Positions 34,489-42,776 of a DNA stretch of 52,139 nt are shown piece after piece; the stretch's first letter is position 1; each line of letters opens with the position of its first letter. The position numbers were made by a program, and so were the translations under genes. The notes under the pieces are model-generated. The model saw only the letters and a program-made list of their open reading frames with translations. It had not been told where the DNA came from and did not search any database. The stretch is from JBMYQA01 sp049600855 (GTDB taxonomy: Bacteria; Bacteroidota; Bacteroidia; Cytophagales; Flammeovirgaceae): NCBI GenBank assembly GCA_049600855.1, contig JBMYQA010000004.1, positions 1-52,139 of the forward strand, written 5' to 3'.

Positions 34489-35043
34489 TTACCCTTTTCG
34501 AGGATGCCAAGGAATTTCCTCCGCATCTAATTCTTGAGTCATTTTGCGGGAAAGTACAAACAAGTAATCAGAAAGGCGATTGAGGTATTTGATGACTAAA
34601 TCAGGCACAAATTCTCCCGTTTCTCGCATGGCAATGGCTAAACGTTCAGCTCTGCGACAAACCGTGCGGGTAATGTGGCAAAATGAAACAGACTGATTTC
34701 CTCCAGGTAATACAAAAAAGCGCATTTCAGGCAAGCTTTCATCCATTTTATCCATCTCTGTTTCTAACAAACGAATATCTTCATCCAATAAGTCAGGCTT
34801 CTTCAATTTAGGTTTGTCAGGATCAGCAGCTAATGCAGCGCCAACAGTGAATAAGCGATCTTGAATTTCATTGAATAATGCTGCACGCTTTTGATTTACC
34901 TCCTGATCGCGCACTAATCCAATCCATGAATTGAGCTCATCTACAGTACCATAGGCATCAATCCGAATATGTGCTTTCGATACGCGCTTACCTCCAAATA
35001 AGGACGTTTCGCCCATATCACCTGTTTTGGTATATACTTTCAT
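34489..35043 (-). CDS. Cob(I)yrinic acid a,c-diamide adenosyltransferase (PduO type)
   Basis: The 184-aa PduO-type ATP:corrinoid adenosyltransferase attaches the adenosyl group to cob(I)alamin. Family blocks are YTKTGDMGETSLFGGKRVSK at the ATP-binding N-terminus, DAYGTVDELNSWIG, FVLPGGN and TRTVCRRAERL. The helix bundle length is normal. No other cobalamin gene is near, so it probably serves salvage of imported B12 and an adenosylcobalamin enzyme encoded elsewhere. Single-gene unit. Confidence 0.94.
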   Translation of the reverse strand: MKVYTKTGDMGETSLFGGKRVSKAHIRIDAYGTVDELNSWIGLVRDQEVNQKRAALFNEIQDRLFTVGAALAADPDKPKLKKPDLLDEDIRLLETEMDKMDESLPEMRFFVLPGGNQSVSFCHITRTVCRRAERLAIAMRETGEFVPDLVIKYLNRLSDYLFVLSRKMTQELDAEEIPWHPRKG

Positions 35044-35091
35044 TGTTTATTGATTTTTGATCAAAGGTAATGGCTTTTCAGTAAACTTGGC

Positions 35092-35105
35092 TAAGAGCTT
35101 GTTTG
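35092..35105 (+). repeat. Short repeat TAAGAGCYTGTTTG, copy 2
   Basis: Matches 16322-16335 in 13 of 14 positions and lies upstream of the adenosyltransferase gene and of the 12-bp inverted repeat at 35147-35203. Confidence 0.45.
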
Positions 35106-35146
35106 GAAATCTATGCTTGATTTTTTTAGGCGACTTTTTTTACATC

Positions 35147-35203
35147 GAAGTTGTCTAATATGAATTGTTTTATGCAAAAAAGCAGTTAACGTTAGACAAC
35201 TTC
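35147..35203. repeat. 57-bp element with 12-bp perfect terminal inverted repeats
   Basis: GAAGTTGTCTAA (35147-35158) and TTAGACAACTTC (35192-35203) are exact reverse complements. The right arm belongs to a diverged third copy of the 19-nt interspersed repeat. It could be a small palindromic repeat element, an operator or a MITE remnant. Confidence 0.5.
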
Positions 35204-35234
35204 ATCATCAGTGTATACCGAAACAAACAAATGT

Positions 35235-36326
35235 ATGACGAATCTCCATGCTTATCTTCGAATCACTTTCTCCTTTTTATTCGCCTGTTGTGTTGGTAAA
35301 TTATGTGGGCAAAGCGCTTCGGAAACACACCAACCCATCAAAAACTTTGAACACCTGTGGAAAACCTTCGATGAGCGATATGCCAACTTTCAACTAAAGC
35401 AAATAAATTGGCAAAAAATCTATGAGCAATACCGGCCAATGGTGCATGAACAAACGACTAATCAAGAACTGTTTGAGATTTGCTGCAAGATGTTACAAGC
35501 GTTACATGATGGCCATGTCACACTTCAAACTGATTTTGATGGAGAGGAAAAATTTTGTGGACCGCCTTACACGTTCAAGCTCGAAGATGAATTTCCGAGC
35601 AAAAAAGATCAAGACAACTTGACTCAAGTAATACTGACTGAACTCCAAAAACAGGGATTTTCCAAGCCAATACCCATACCGCTCAATGATGAAATTCACG
35701 TTCAGTACGCAGTATCTGAGCGATATGGCTACTTCAGAATCGATGATATGGAAGGCTTTTTTCCAGGCTTATTAAATCGAGCGCTTGATCAAAGCATGCA
35801 AGCATTTGAAGGTAAACAAGGGCTTATTATTGATTTGCGATTTAATGGTGGAGGTTGGGATTTCATCTCTTACCAAATTGCAGGAAGATTTACGCAAGAG
35901 CAGATCGTTGGGCATTACAAGCAAACTCGAAAAAAAGGGACGAATACATTCAAAAAAATGAAAACGTGGTGGTTAAAGCCCAAAGGTGATATCCAATTTA
36001 CTAGCCCTGTAGTGGTATTAACTAGCGATTTTACAGCTAGTGCTGCAGAGGTTTTTCTGCTTGCGATGAAACAACTCCCGCAAGTGCTACTCGTTGGAGA
36101 TACTACAGAAGGCATCTTTTCTGATATGTATGAATTTCGGCTTCCCAACGGTTGGCGAGCCTCACTCTCGCACCAACAGTTTTTTTCTGCCAATATGGTA
36201 AATTACGAAGGCAAAGGAATCAAGCCTGACTATCCAGTGATCAATACCAAACAGGATTTACAAAGTCAACATGACCCTGTCATTCAAAAAGCCATCGCAG
36301 TATTGAATGAAAAAGCAGAAAAATAG
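35235..36326 (+). CDS. S41-family C-terminal processing-like peptidase, exported
   Basis: The 363-aa protein has a signal peptide (ITFSFLFACCVGKLCGQ), an N-terminal helical region with ALHDGHVTLQT typical of tail-specific proteases, and an S41 catalytic domain: LIIDLRFNGGGWD and VLTSDFTASAAEVF, which contains the Ser nucleophile region, then LLVGDTTEGIFSD. There is no PDZ domain between the two, so it is a short S41 form rather than CtpA. Substrates are unknown. The frame begins at a GTG (35211); the ATG at 35235 puts the signal peptide at the right place. Confidence 0.85.
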   Translation: MTNLHAYLRITFSFLFACCVGKLCGQSASETHQPIKNFEHLWKTFDERYANFQLKQINWQKIYEQYRPMVHEQTTNQELFEICCKMLQALHDGHVTLQTDFDGEEKFCGPPYTFKLEDEFPSKKDQDNLTQVILTELQKQGFSKPIPIPLNDEIHVQYAVSERYGYFRIDDMEGFFPGLLNRALDQSMQAFEGKQGLIIDLRFNGGGWDFISYQIAGRFTQEQIVGHYKQTRKKGTNTFKKMKTWWLKPKGDIQFTSPVVVLTSDFTASAAEVFLLAMKQLPQVLLVGDTTEGIFSDMYEFRLPNGWRASLSHQQFFSANMVNYEGKGIKPDYPVINTKQDLQSQHDPVIQKAIAVLNEKAEK

Positions 36327-36337
36327 TTCAACTAACT

Positions 36338-36373
36338 GCTTGTCACAAGCGCTACAACGAACTTGTGACAAGC
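36338..36373. terminator. Bidirectional hairpin between convergent genes
   Basis: GCTTGTCACAAG (36338-36349) pairs perfectly with CTTGTGACAAGC (36362-36373). It lies exactly between two convergent stops but lacks a long T-tract. Confidence 0.6.
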
Positions 36374-36380
36374 CAAGTGC

Positions 36381-36935
36381 TTATTTGGTGTAAAACTCCT
36401 TCGCATTTAAGGTTGGATACACCTTTTTAGGCTGCAAACTTTTTTCATACTTTAACAAGCTCGCTTCAATGAAGTGATCAAGTTTTTGATTCATGTCTTG
36501 CAAATAGTCAATTTCAAATGCTTCTGCATCTTGTTGAGCAATTAACGCATCTATTTTCCCAATCAATCGCTGATCTTCCTGACGAATGGGTCGCAAATAC
36601 ACGTGTGTTTGAATTGCTCCAATACGAGGTCTTGCTTCAATGAAATAGGTTTTATCAGCTTCTAATTCGGCAGGTAAAAAATGGCGATTTTCTCCTTTGG
36701 CCCAAAAGAGGTGTTTGCCTGGCTCACATTCGATTCGGATGTACTTACGCGCATTAAACTTTCCTACATACTGGTCGTTATGGAAAAGTCGAAAATTAAA
36801 TAACGCGCCCGCATGCGACACTCGGGTGATGTAAACAACAGCTTTTCCTTTAGCAGGGCCTTTAACATCTTGTGCAATTCCTTTTACATTCCACAAAGCA
36901 AGTAGAACGAATAACAGCATTAATTTCTTTTTCAT
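36381..36935 (-). CDS. Exported DUF2846-like protein
   Basis: The 184-aa protein has a signal peptide (KLMLLFVLLALWNVKGIAQ) and then a beta-sandwich-like stretch: KAVVYITRVSHAGALFNFRL, YVGKFNARKYIRIECEPGKH and KTYFIEARPRIG. This is the DUF2846 pattern of small Bacteroidota exported proteins, where the ePGkH core recurs. The C-terminal 60 residues are helical. Function unknown. A 675-bp intergenic region lies upstream. Confidence 0.72.
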   Translation of the reverse strand: MKKKLMLLFVLLALWNVKGIAQDVKGPAKGKAVVYITRVSHAGALFNFRLFHNDQYVGKFNARKYIRIECEPGKHLFWAKGENRHFLPAELEADKTYFIEARPRIGAIQTHVYLRPIRQEDQRLIGKIDALIAQQDAEAFEIDYLQDMNQKLDHFIEASLLKYEKSLQPKKVYPTLNAKEFYTK

Positions 36936-37610
36936 TTGGCAATTTTTTTAATGGTTAAAACGCTGTACAATGAATTAGTAAGTAGGAGTCAGAGTAATGT
37001 TGTATTAGTACGATGAATAGGTTGCTATGAATACTCCTATTCTAACGAAAACGCTGCAAGGGAAGCAAAATCAAATCTGATGGTAGGTAGAAAGTGCAAG
37101 GGTTCAACTAAAACTAGCGCAAGCGCTTTTCAATTTAATGAATGAATCTGTCAAATAAACTCAACCAATATTCAGGGATTCTAGTTAAGTAAATTAGATG
37201 CGATAAAGTTAATTTTGCTAAAAAAATAACCACATATTTATTTTTTTAAATATTAAATTTACTATTTTTGAGCATTAGTATTTATCACAAATGGTTTGTT
37301 ATCGGAAAAATCACTAGATTTTTTCGGTTGTTGAATCATCAAAAAGTGCAGAATCCTTTACAGCTTTAAACTTTTTGATGATTCAAGAGATGGAAAAAGA
37401 GGTGACATTTTTGCATAAGAAATCATTCGTGATAAACACTATTAAATAAATCTTGCATTTGTTAATCATTCTTTTCATTGAAAGAAATAAATCCACAAAA
37501 AAATGCCTAAATTTTCTTCAACTTAAGTACTCCGTAAATCCTTTATGGACTAAATATGGAACTTAGCTGATGAAATTACTGAAAGCATTCACATTTTATA
37601 ATTAGGACTC
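36936..37610. other. Long intergenic region upstream of recA, with hairpins
   Basis: No gene is supported. It contains a perfect 17-bp inverted repeat (37331-37386), just after another small hairpin (CGGAAAAATC with GATTTTTTCGG, about 37305-37327). TATTTTTG at 37263-37270 matches the -7 consensus and may start a transcript that passes through both hairpins into recA (inference). No LexA-like box was found. Confidence 0.55.
37331..37386 (+). promoter_or_regulatory. 17-bp perfect inverted repeat in the recA leader region
   Basis: TTGAATCATCAAAAAGT (37331-37347) and its exact reverse complement (37370-37386) frame a 22-nt loop. There is no T-tract after it, so it is not an ordinary terminator. 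It ends 224 nt before recA. Confidence 0.6.
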
Positions 37611-38666
37611 ATGGCAGACAAAGAAAGAAAAGAGAAATTGAAATCGTTGGAATTAACGATTCAAAAACTAGAAAAAACATATGGTAAAGGAACAGTCATG
37701 AAATTGACTGATGATGCAGCAGTAGATATTCCAAGCATCTCCACAGGTTCCTTAGGACTCGACATTGCATTAGGTGTAGGTGGTTTTCCTAAAGGTAGAA
37801 TCATCGAAATTTACGGACCAGAATCTTCTGGTAAAACTACATTAGCCATGCACAGTGTAGCTGAAGCACAAAAACAAGGAGGTATTGCTGCTTTTGTGGA
37901 TGCTGAACATGCATTTGATCGAATTTATGCTGAAAAATTAGGCATTGACTTAGAAAATTTATTGGTATCACAACCTGATCACGGTGAACAAGCTTTAGAA
38001 ATTGCAGAGCATTTAGTGCGTTCTAATGCCATTGATATTTTGGTCATTGACTCCGTAGCGGCCTTAGTTCCGAAAGCCGAATTAGAAGGCGATATGGGAG
38101 ATAGCAAAATGGGGCTTCAAGCGCGATTAATGTCTCAAGCACTACGAAAACTGACTGGTGCCATTAATAAATCAAACTGCTGCTGCATTTTCATTAACCA
38201 GTTGAGAGAGAAAATTGGGGTAATGTTTGGCAACCCTGAAACGACTACAGGTGGTAATGCCTTGAAATATTATGCTTCTGTTCGATTAGACATCAGACGT
38301 ATTGGTGCCATTAAAGAAAGTGCCGACAAAGTAGTAGGTAACCGAACCCGTGTAAAAGTTCAGAAGAATAAAGTAGCACCTCCATTCAAACAAGTTGAGT
38401 TTGATATTCTTTATGGCGAAGGGATTTCACGAGCAGGTGAAGTACTCGATATGGCTGTAGATTTAGATGTAGTGAAAAAAGCAGGTTCTTGGTTTTCCTA
38501 TAAAGATTCCAAACTAGGTCAAGGTCGGGAGACTGTTAAACAGCTCATTCGCGACAACCCTGAATTAATGGAAGAGCTTGAGAAAAAAATATTGGCACAC
38601 ATCAATGGTGAGCCAGAGCCAGTAGAACCGATTAATGGTAAGAAAAAGGAAAAAGCTGAAGCTTAA
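37611..38666 (+). CDS. recA: Recombinase RecA
   Basis: RecA forms filaments on single-stranded DNA, drives strand exchange and in many bacteria promotes LexA cleavage. The 351-aa protein has Walker A GPESSGKTT (69-77), LVIDSVAALVPKAE, the loop L1 region, INQLREKIGVMFGNPETTTGG, and a normal acidic tail (EPEPVEPINGKKKEKAEA). All catalytic blocks are present. Monocistronic, closed by a terminator. Confidence 0.98.
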   Translation: MADKERKEKLKSLELTIQKLEKTYGKGTVMKLTDDAAVDIPSISTGSLGLDIALGVGGFPKGRIIEIYGPESSGKTTLAMHSVAEAQKQGGIAAFVDAEHAFDRIYAEKLGIDLENLLVSQPDHGEQALEIAEHLVRSNAIDILVIDSVAALVPKAELEGDMGDSKMGLQARLMSQALRKLTGAINKSNCCCIFINQLREKIGVMFGNPETTTGGNALKYYASVRLDIRRIGAIKESADKVVGNRTRVKVQKNKVAPPFKQVEFDILYGEGISRAGEVLDMAVDLDVVKKAGSWFSYKDSKLGQGRETVKQLIRDNPELMEELEKKILAHINGEPEPVEPINGKKKEKAEA

Positions 38667-38686
38667 AATAAATCATAACCTCAATG

Positions 38687-38724
38687 AAAGCACCTCTATT
38701 TTTTCATAAGATAGAGGTGCTTTT
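38687..38724 (+). terminator. Intrinsic terminator of recA
   Basis: AAAGCACCTCTAT (38687-38699) pairs perfectly with ATAGAGGTGCTTT (38711-38723); TTTTCTTT follows. Confidence 0.9.
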
Positions 38725-39104
38725 CTTTAGTATACTTTAAACATTTATTGCGGAAAAGTACAATTTTAACACAATTAGTTTATAGAGTAACAATTCCATA
38801 CAAAATGATGATTTCTATCCATTGCGCATGAGAAATTATCGCATTAACGTTCTTTCTAAATAAGACAACCCACTGTATTATCAACAGGATAATAATAAGA
38901 TACTACTTCACAGATCTATACAAATGAACTGATTTACAAGTGTTTATTAAAAGCTACAAGAACGAGTTATAGGATTTTACAAGGAATTGATATTAGTTTT
39001 ATTAGTATTTATTAACATGTGAGAAAAATCCATTTAAAAAGACTTTTTTCTTTCAACTTATTCTATACATTTGCCAGCATTAAACACAAACAAATAATTA
39101 TTTC
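38725..39104. other. Intergenic region with no supported gene
   Basis: About 380 bp without conserved reading frame or notable repeat. The -7-like TACATTTG at 39066-39073 near its end is listed separately. Confidence 0.6.
39066..39073 (+). promoter_or_regulatory. Candidate -7 box for the DUF3575-like gene
   Basis: TACATTTG matches TAnnTTTG and lies 31 nt before the ATG. No clear -33 box. Confidence 0.4.
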
Positions 39105-39647
39105 ATGAAAAAATTACATCGATTATTCATTGTATTGGCTTTGGTTTTTACTGGTACATTAGCAAAGGCACAAAAAACAGTAATTAAAGCAAACTTATTG
39201 AGCCCTGTTGTAAGTACAGGATCATTTTTTGTAGAACACGCTATTTCGGAAACGTCTAGTTTACAATTAGGCGGATTCTACACAGGTGCTAGTGTTGGTG
39301 ATACCAAATTTAGAGGTTTCGGTATTACTCCAGAATTCAGGTATTACCTGTCTGATAGAGAAGCACCAGCAGGTTTCTACCTCGGCCCATTCTTACGTTA
39401 CCAAAACTTCACCCTCACTTATGACTCTGATGATTCAGAAGCTGATTTAACAACTTTTGGTGGTGGTGTACTTGTAGGTAACCAATGGATTTTTAAAGAA
39501 AGAATCGCTTTGGATATTTTTGCAGGTCCTAGCTATAACGCAGGAAGCCTTGAAGCAAAAGATGGCGCAAACGAAGACAATTTTGAAACAGGAACATTTG
39601 ATGGTTTCGGTTTTCGATTTGGCGTTGCTTTAGGTATTGCATTTTAA
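39105..39647 (+). CDS. Outer-membrane beta-barrel protein (DUF3575-like)
   Basis: The 180-aa protein has a signal peptide (LFIVLALVFTGTLAKAQ) and then alternating aromatic and polar strands typical of an eight-stranded beta barrel: TVIKANLLSPVV, SLQLGGFYTG, GFGITPEFRYYL, AGFYLGPFLRYQNF, and a C-terminal strand FRFGVALGIAF ending in Phe. The N-terminal KANLLSPV pattern matches DUF3575. Such proteins are abundant in Bacteroidota outer membranes; ligand unknown. Single-gene unit with a clear terminator. Confidence 0.82.
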   Translation: MKKLHRLFIVLALVFTGTLAKAQKTVIKANLLSPVVSTGSFFVEHAISETSSLQLGGFYTGASVGDTKFRGFGITPEFRYYLSDREAPAGFYLGPFLRYQNFTLTYDSDDSEADLTTFGGGVLVGNQWIFKERIALDIFAGPSYNAGSLEAKDGANEDNFETGTFDGFGFRFGVALGIAF

Positions 39648-39678
39648 GCATCTAAGCAATTTTAGATATTCAGTTGAT

Positions 39679-39710
39679 AGCTACTTGAGGGAACTCAAGT
39701 AGCTTTTTTT
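39679..39710 (+). terminator. Intrinsic terminator of the beta-barrel gene
   Basis: AGCTACTTGAG and CTCAAGTAGCT form a perfect 11-bp stem around GGAA, followed by seven Ts. Confidence 0.95.
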
Positions 39711-39781
39711 ATGCACTTTATCAGATTTAGCAGTTCTTCGCCCACGCCCAATATGAACTACAATAGTTGCTAGGCGCTCCC

Positions 39782-41035
39782 TTATTCTTCCAAGCCCAAC
39801 GCTAACTTTTCTCTGGAAGGAGATATGTCTGAAACGTTTTTTTTCACCGTCTCAACAGACTTAATTTTTCCGACTAAGTAGATCGCCAATAAGGTAAAAA
39901 ATACGGCTAAATACCCTACATAATGGTAGTTTTCTAAAGGCCCATTTTCAGGTGCAACAACAATTAGTCCTGCAATAATGGATGAAACTCCAGCCGCACC
40001 ATTTTTGAGCGATGAATCAATGCTCATATAACTTCCCCTGTTTTGTGGTTTAGTCACTGATGTGGAAATAGCCACAGCAGGAACCATTCTACCACTAACC
40101 GCTAAGAAGAATAATGCTGTTATCGTTAATCCAATGCCTACTCCAACATGGCCTATATTGGTCAGCAAAATGAGTGGGGCAATAGAGATAATAGCCATCA
40201 CCGTGAATACATAAGATTTCCCCCTGCGATCAGCCCATTTTCCTACAAACGGATTACTAACAATCGTGACAAGACCGCCAATTAAGTATACAAATACAAT
40301 CTGCTCGCGTTCAAACCCTACATTATGTACCAAATAAGGCGTGATAAACGGAATCATAGTAAACTGCCCGAAGATGAGTAGCGTAGTAAAAGCCAACGAC
40401 TTGAGTTGATTGCCATTGGTTGGGAGTTGACGAAAAAAGCCTAAAATATCAGGTTTTTCCGCAGGGTTATCTAAATGCTTTCTCACTGGAGGAATAAATT
40501 TAGCAACTAAAAAGGTAAGTCCCCCACTAAGTACACCCAGAAACCAGAAAGGTGCATTCCATCCAAAATTAAACGCAAGAGATAATCCTACCGGCAAACC
40601 TAAAGCAGAAGCTGCTGAGAATGCCATCATAACAATACCTAATGCCATTGCCCTTCGCTGATAAGGAATTAAATCTCCTACAATGGATAATGTAATGGAA
40701 CTAATGACAGCTCCAAACATTCCCGTGAATATTCGGGCGCCTAACAGCAGTTCGTAATTAGGGGCAATTGCACAAATCAACGTACCAAGTGTAAATCCGA
40801 TGTAGAACAATAAAAACACCTTCTTTCGATCAAATTTATCCAGATAGAAAGCCCCTAAAAAACCTGAAACGCCAGCACTCAAGGTATAAGCAGCCACTAC
40901 AAAGCTGAATTGTTGTGCATTAATACTGAGCTCATCCATCAACATCTCGCCAAGTGGCATAATAATCATGAAGTCCATGATGTGGGTAAATTGGGCTGCT
41001 GCGAGTATAAAAAGTATAAATTTTTCTTTGTTCAT
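39782..41035 (-). CDS. MFS transporter (drug:H+ antiporter-like)
   Basis: The 417-aa protein has 12 hydrophobic segments and major facilitator motifs: DFMIIMPLGEML in helix 1 and GAFYLDKFDRKKV between helices 2 and 3 (motif A variant), with a repeat-like GKWADRRGKSYV between helices 8 and 9. It resembles AraJ/Bcr-type exporters. The substrate is not readable. The marR gene lies 126 bp upstream on the same strand and both promoters carry the same 12-bp palindrome, so it is probably an exporter repressed by that MarR protein. Confidence 0.88.
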   Translation of the reverse strand: MNKEKFILFILAAAQFTHIMDFMIIMPLGEMLMDELSINAQQFSFVVAAYTLSAGVSGFLGAFYLDKFDRKKVFLLFYIGFTLGTLICAIAPNYELLLGARIFTGMFGAVISSITLSIVGDLIPYQRRAMALGIVMMAFSAASALGLPVGLSLAFNFGWNAPFWFLGVLSGGLTFLVAKFIPPVRKHLDNPAEKPDILGFFRQLPTNGNQLKSLAFTTLLIFGQFTMIPFITPYLVHNVGFEREQIVFVYLIGGLVTIVSNPFVGKWADRRGKSYVFTVMAIISIAPLILLTNIGHVGVGIGLTITALFFLAVSGRMVPAVAISTSVTKPQNRGSYMSIDSSLKNGAAGVSSIIAGLIVVAPENGPLENYHYVGYLAVFFTLLAIYLVGKIKSVETVKKNVSDISPSREKLALGLEE

Positions 41036-41125
41036 GAGTTTAGATTGACATACACTAACTAATCGCTAATGTGGATTGTATTTCTAGTGAAAGTACACTT
41101 TCGTGTATTGTTATTTAAACAACTT

Positions 41126-41137
41126 TTGTTTAAACAA
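41126..41137. promoter_or_regulatory. Candidate MarR operator in the MFS promoter
   Basis: TTGTTTAAACAA is a perfect 12-bp palindrome 91 bp upstream of the MFS start; a degenerate copy (TTGTTATTTAAACAA) overlaps its 5' side at 41108-41122. A near-identical sequence lies before marR. Confidence 0.6.
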
Positions 41138-41161
41138 ATATCTGTATAAAAAAAAGGCCAA

Positions 41162-41611
41162 CTAGCCTGCTCTCAATTTGTCCAATAAGTCACTTAAAAG
41201 CTCCGCTTCTTCAGGACTTAGTGATTGATACTGTTTACGGCCTTTCTCCATAACTGGATCAATTTCCCGCAATAATTGTTTCCCTTGTTCTGTAATGTAA
41301 ACATCCACTTTTCTACGATTATGCTCACAAATACAGCGATCTACCAAGCCTTTGCTTTTCAAACGATCTAAGAGTCGCGTAACATCCGACATCTTCTCAA
41401 TCATTACTTCTGTGATTTCGCTAGGATTACAAGGGTTTGGGCATTTACCATTTAGGATGCGTAGTACATTGTATTGCGCGTGCGTAATGCCAAAAGGTTT
41501 TAATGTGGCTTGAACTTTCCGTTTTAGCCAGCCAGAGGTATAAAGAATATTAATGGCCATTTTTTGGTGGCTATTAACGAACTTTTTCTGTTTGATTTCC
41601 TCTGCTAACAT
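41162..41611 (-). CDS. MarR-family regulator with four cysteines
   Basis: The 149-aa winged-helix protein has the MarR layout: N-terminal helix, TLKPFGITHAQYNVLRIL, SEITEVMIEKMSDVTRLLDRL as the recognition region, and the wing RRKVDVYITEQGKQLL. Cys57 and Cys61 (CPNPC) and Cys93 and Cys95 (CIC) are arranged in pairs, hinting at redox or metal sensing (inference). ATG at 41611 starts the conserved region; the frame is open to 41668. It precedes the MFS gene, and both probably respond to the same signal. Confidence 0.9.
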   Translation of the reverse strand: MLAEEIKQKKFVNSHQKMAINILYTSGWLKRKVQATLKPFGITHAQYNVLRILNGKCPNPCNPSEITEVMIEKMSDVTRLLDRLKSKGLVDRCICEHNRRKVDVYITEQGKQLLREIDPVMEKGRKQYQSLSPEEAELLSDLLDKLRAG

Positions 41612-41628
41612 AATTGTAAGTACTTTAT

Positions 41629-41640
41629 TTGTTTGAACAA
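41629..41640. promoter_or_regulatory. Candidate MarR operator in the marR promoter
   Basis: TTGTTTGAACAA differs from the MFS-promoter palindrome by one base and lies 18 bp before the marR ATG, suiting autorepression. Confidence 0.6.
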
Positions 41641-41815
41641 AAGTATGATTAAAAAATAATACTTGCAATGCACAAGTATATTTAGGACCATTTTAACAGG
41701 TTAACTTCATCTGAAACAAGATAGTTCCAAAAATCAACACTATTTTTATTTATAGGTACTGGTTTAAGAGAGAAATGAAGTTAGATGTGATTCAGTGCCT
41801 ACACTAAAGTGTAAG

Positions 41816-42445
41816 TTAATGACAAACATCAATTCTTACTCCTTTGCTAATTTCATGCAACTGTTTCCAAATGGGTTGATCTTTACTTTGCGAAGATACC
41901 AATGCTAACCAATAAAAATCATCACATTCTTTAGTTAAACCTTTAATCTCCAATTGTAGCGTCACAGGTTTAGCATTGGTAAAAGCATCTACAAAAACAA
42001 CATCTGCAAAATAATCGAAATCACCCTTGCCTTTCTGAACTTTCACTTTAATCTGCGTAAGATCAATGGTAATTTTTCGTGATTCAGCAACGGTTTTTCC
42101 CAACCCTGTAAAATATTCCGTCAAGAATTCTTTTATGCCTTTTTTATTGAAAAAACGTTCAGAAATGGGTTCTTGACCCTGCTCATTTCGCATCGCAATG
42201 GCAAAGGCATACGAAAAATAACTGGCAGAAAGCGTATCGAACATCCCTGGAGAGAATCGCAATTCTTCGAAACCTTTATACGTTAAATTAGGGGCAAAAT
42301 CTAAGGGAAAGGGAATGTACTCATAACGCCAATCAGCTGGACTTTTTAAGATTTTGGGTAGTTGCTTTTTTGCCTCTTGCCCATAACTGGAAATAGTTAT
42401 ACCTAAAAATAGGAATAACCATCCTAAACTCAATTTAATACGCAT
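41816..42445 (-). CDS. Exported protein of unknown function
   Basis: Not recognised. The 209-aa protein has a signal peptide (LGWLFLFLGITISSYGQ) and a mature part with PADWRYEYIPFPLDFAPNLT, a helical middle (KKGIKEFLTEYFTGLGKTV) and a C-terminal strand-rich part (VTLQLEIKGL, CDDFYWLALVSS). Two late cysteines, at the CDDFYW and VDVCH ends, could pair. No lipobox, anchor or catalytic motif is seen. It is isolated between marR and a divergent 2OG-oxygenase gene. Confidence 0.75.
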   Translation of the reverse strand: MRIKLSLGWLFLFLGITISSYGQEAKKQLPKILKSPADWRYEYIPFPLDFAPNLTYKGFEELRFSPGMFDTLSASYFSYAFAIAMRNEQGQEPISERFFNKKGIKEFLTEYFTGLGKTVAESRKITIDLTQIKVKVQKGKGDFDYFADVVFVDAFTNAKPVTLQLEIKGLTKECDDFYWLALVSSQSKDQPIWKQLHEISKGVRIDVCH

Positions 42446-42776
42446 TACGATTGGTTTTTAGAATTAAAAATGTGCTGTAAAGATAGCCGCATTCCCAACG
42501 TTCAACAGTTGATTGATTAATTTTTCACAATTTTATAACAATGTATTTATGCTGATATAGCTTATTGAGTACAGAATTGTACTATTTTTAGGCTTCCACA
42601 CCTTCAAGTTGTTATGCTTCCTTCTTAATGTAGCCTTAAACAGACCTAGAGCTTGACGATATCCCGCTTCATACAAACGTTAAAGCTTCGAAATTTTGAA
42701 GCTGTTTGGCCTTATTTTCGTAAGAGTCGATAGAATCCACTAACTTTACACACGGATACACCAGAAATCAATTGAT
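42446..42776. other. Intergenic region upstream of the oxygenase operon
   Basis: No gene is supported. It has a small hairpin AGCTTC/GAAGCT (42684-42703) and a possible promoter: TAACTTTA (42741-42748), one base off TAnnTTTG, with TTTCG at 42716-42720, 20 nt upstream. Confidence 0.5.
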
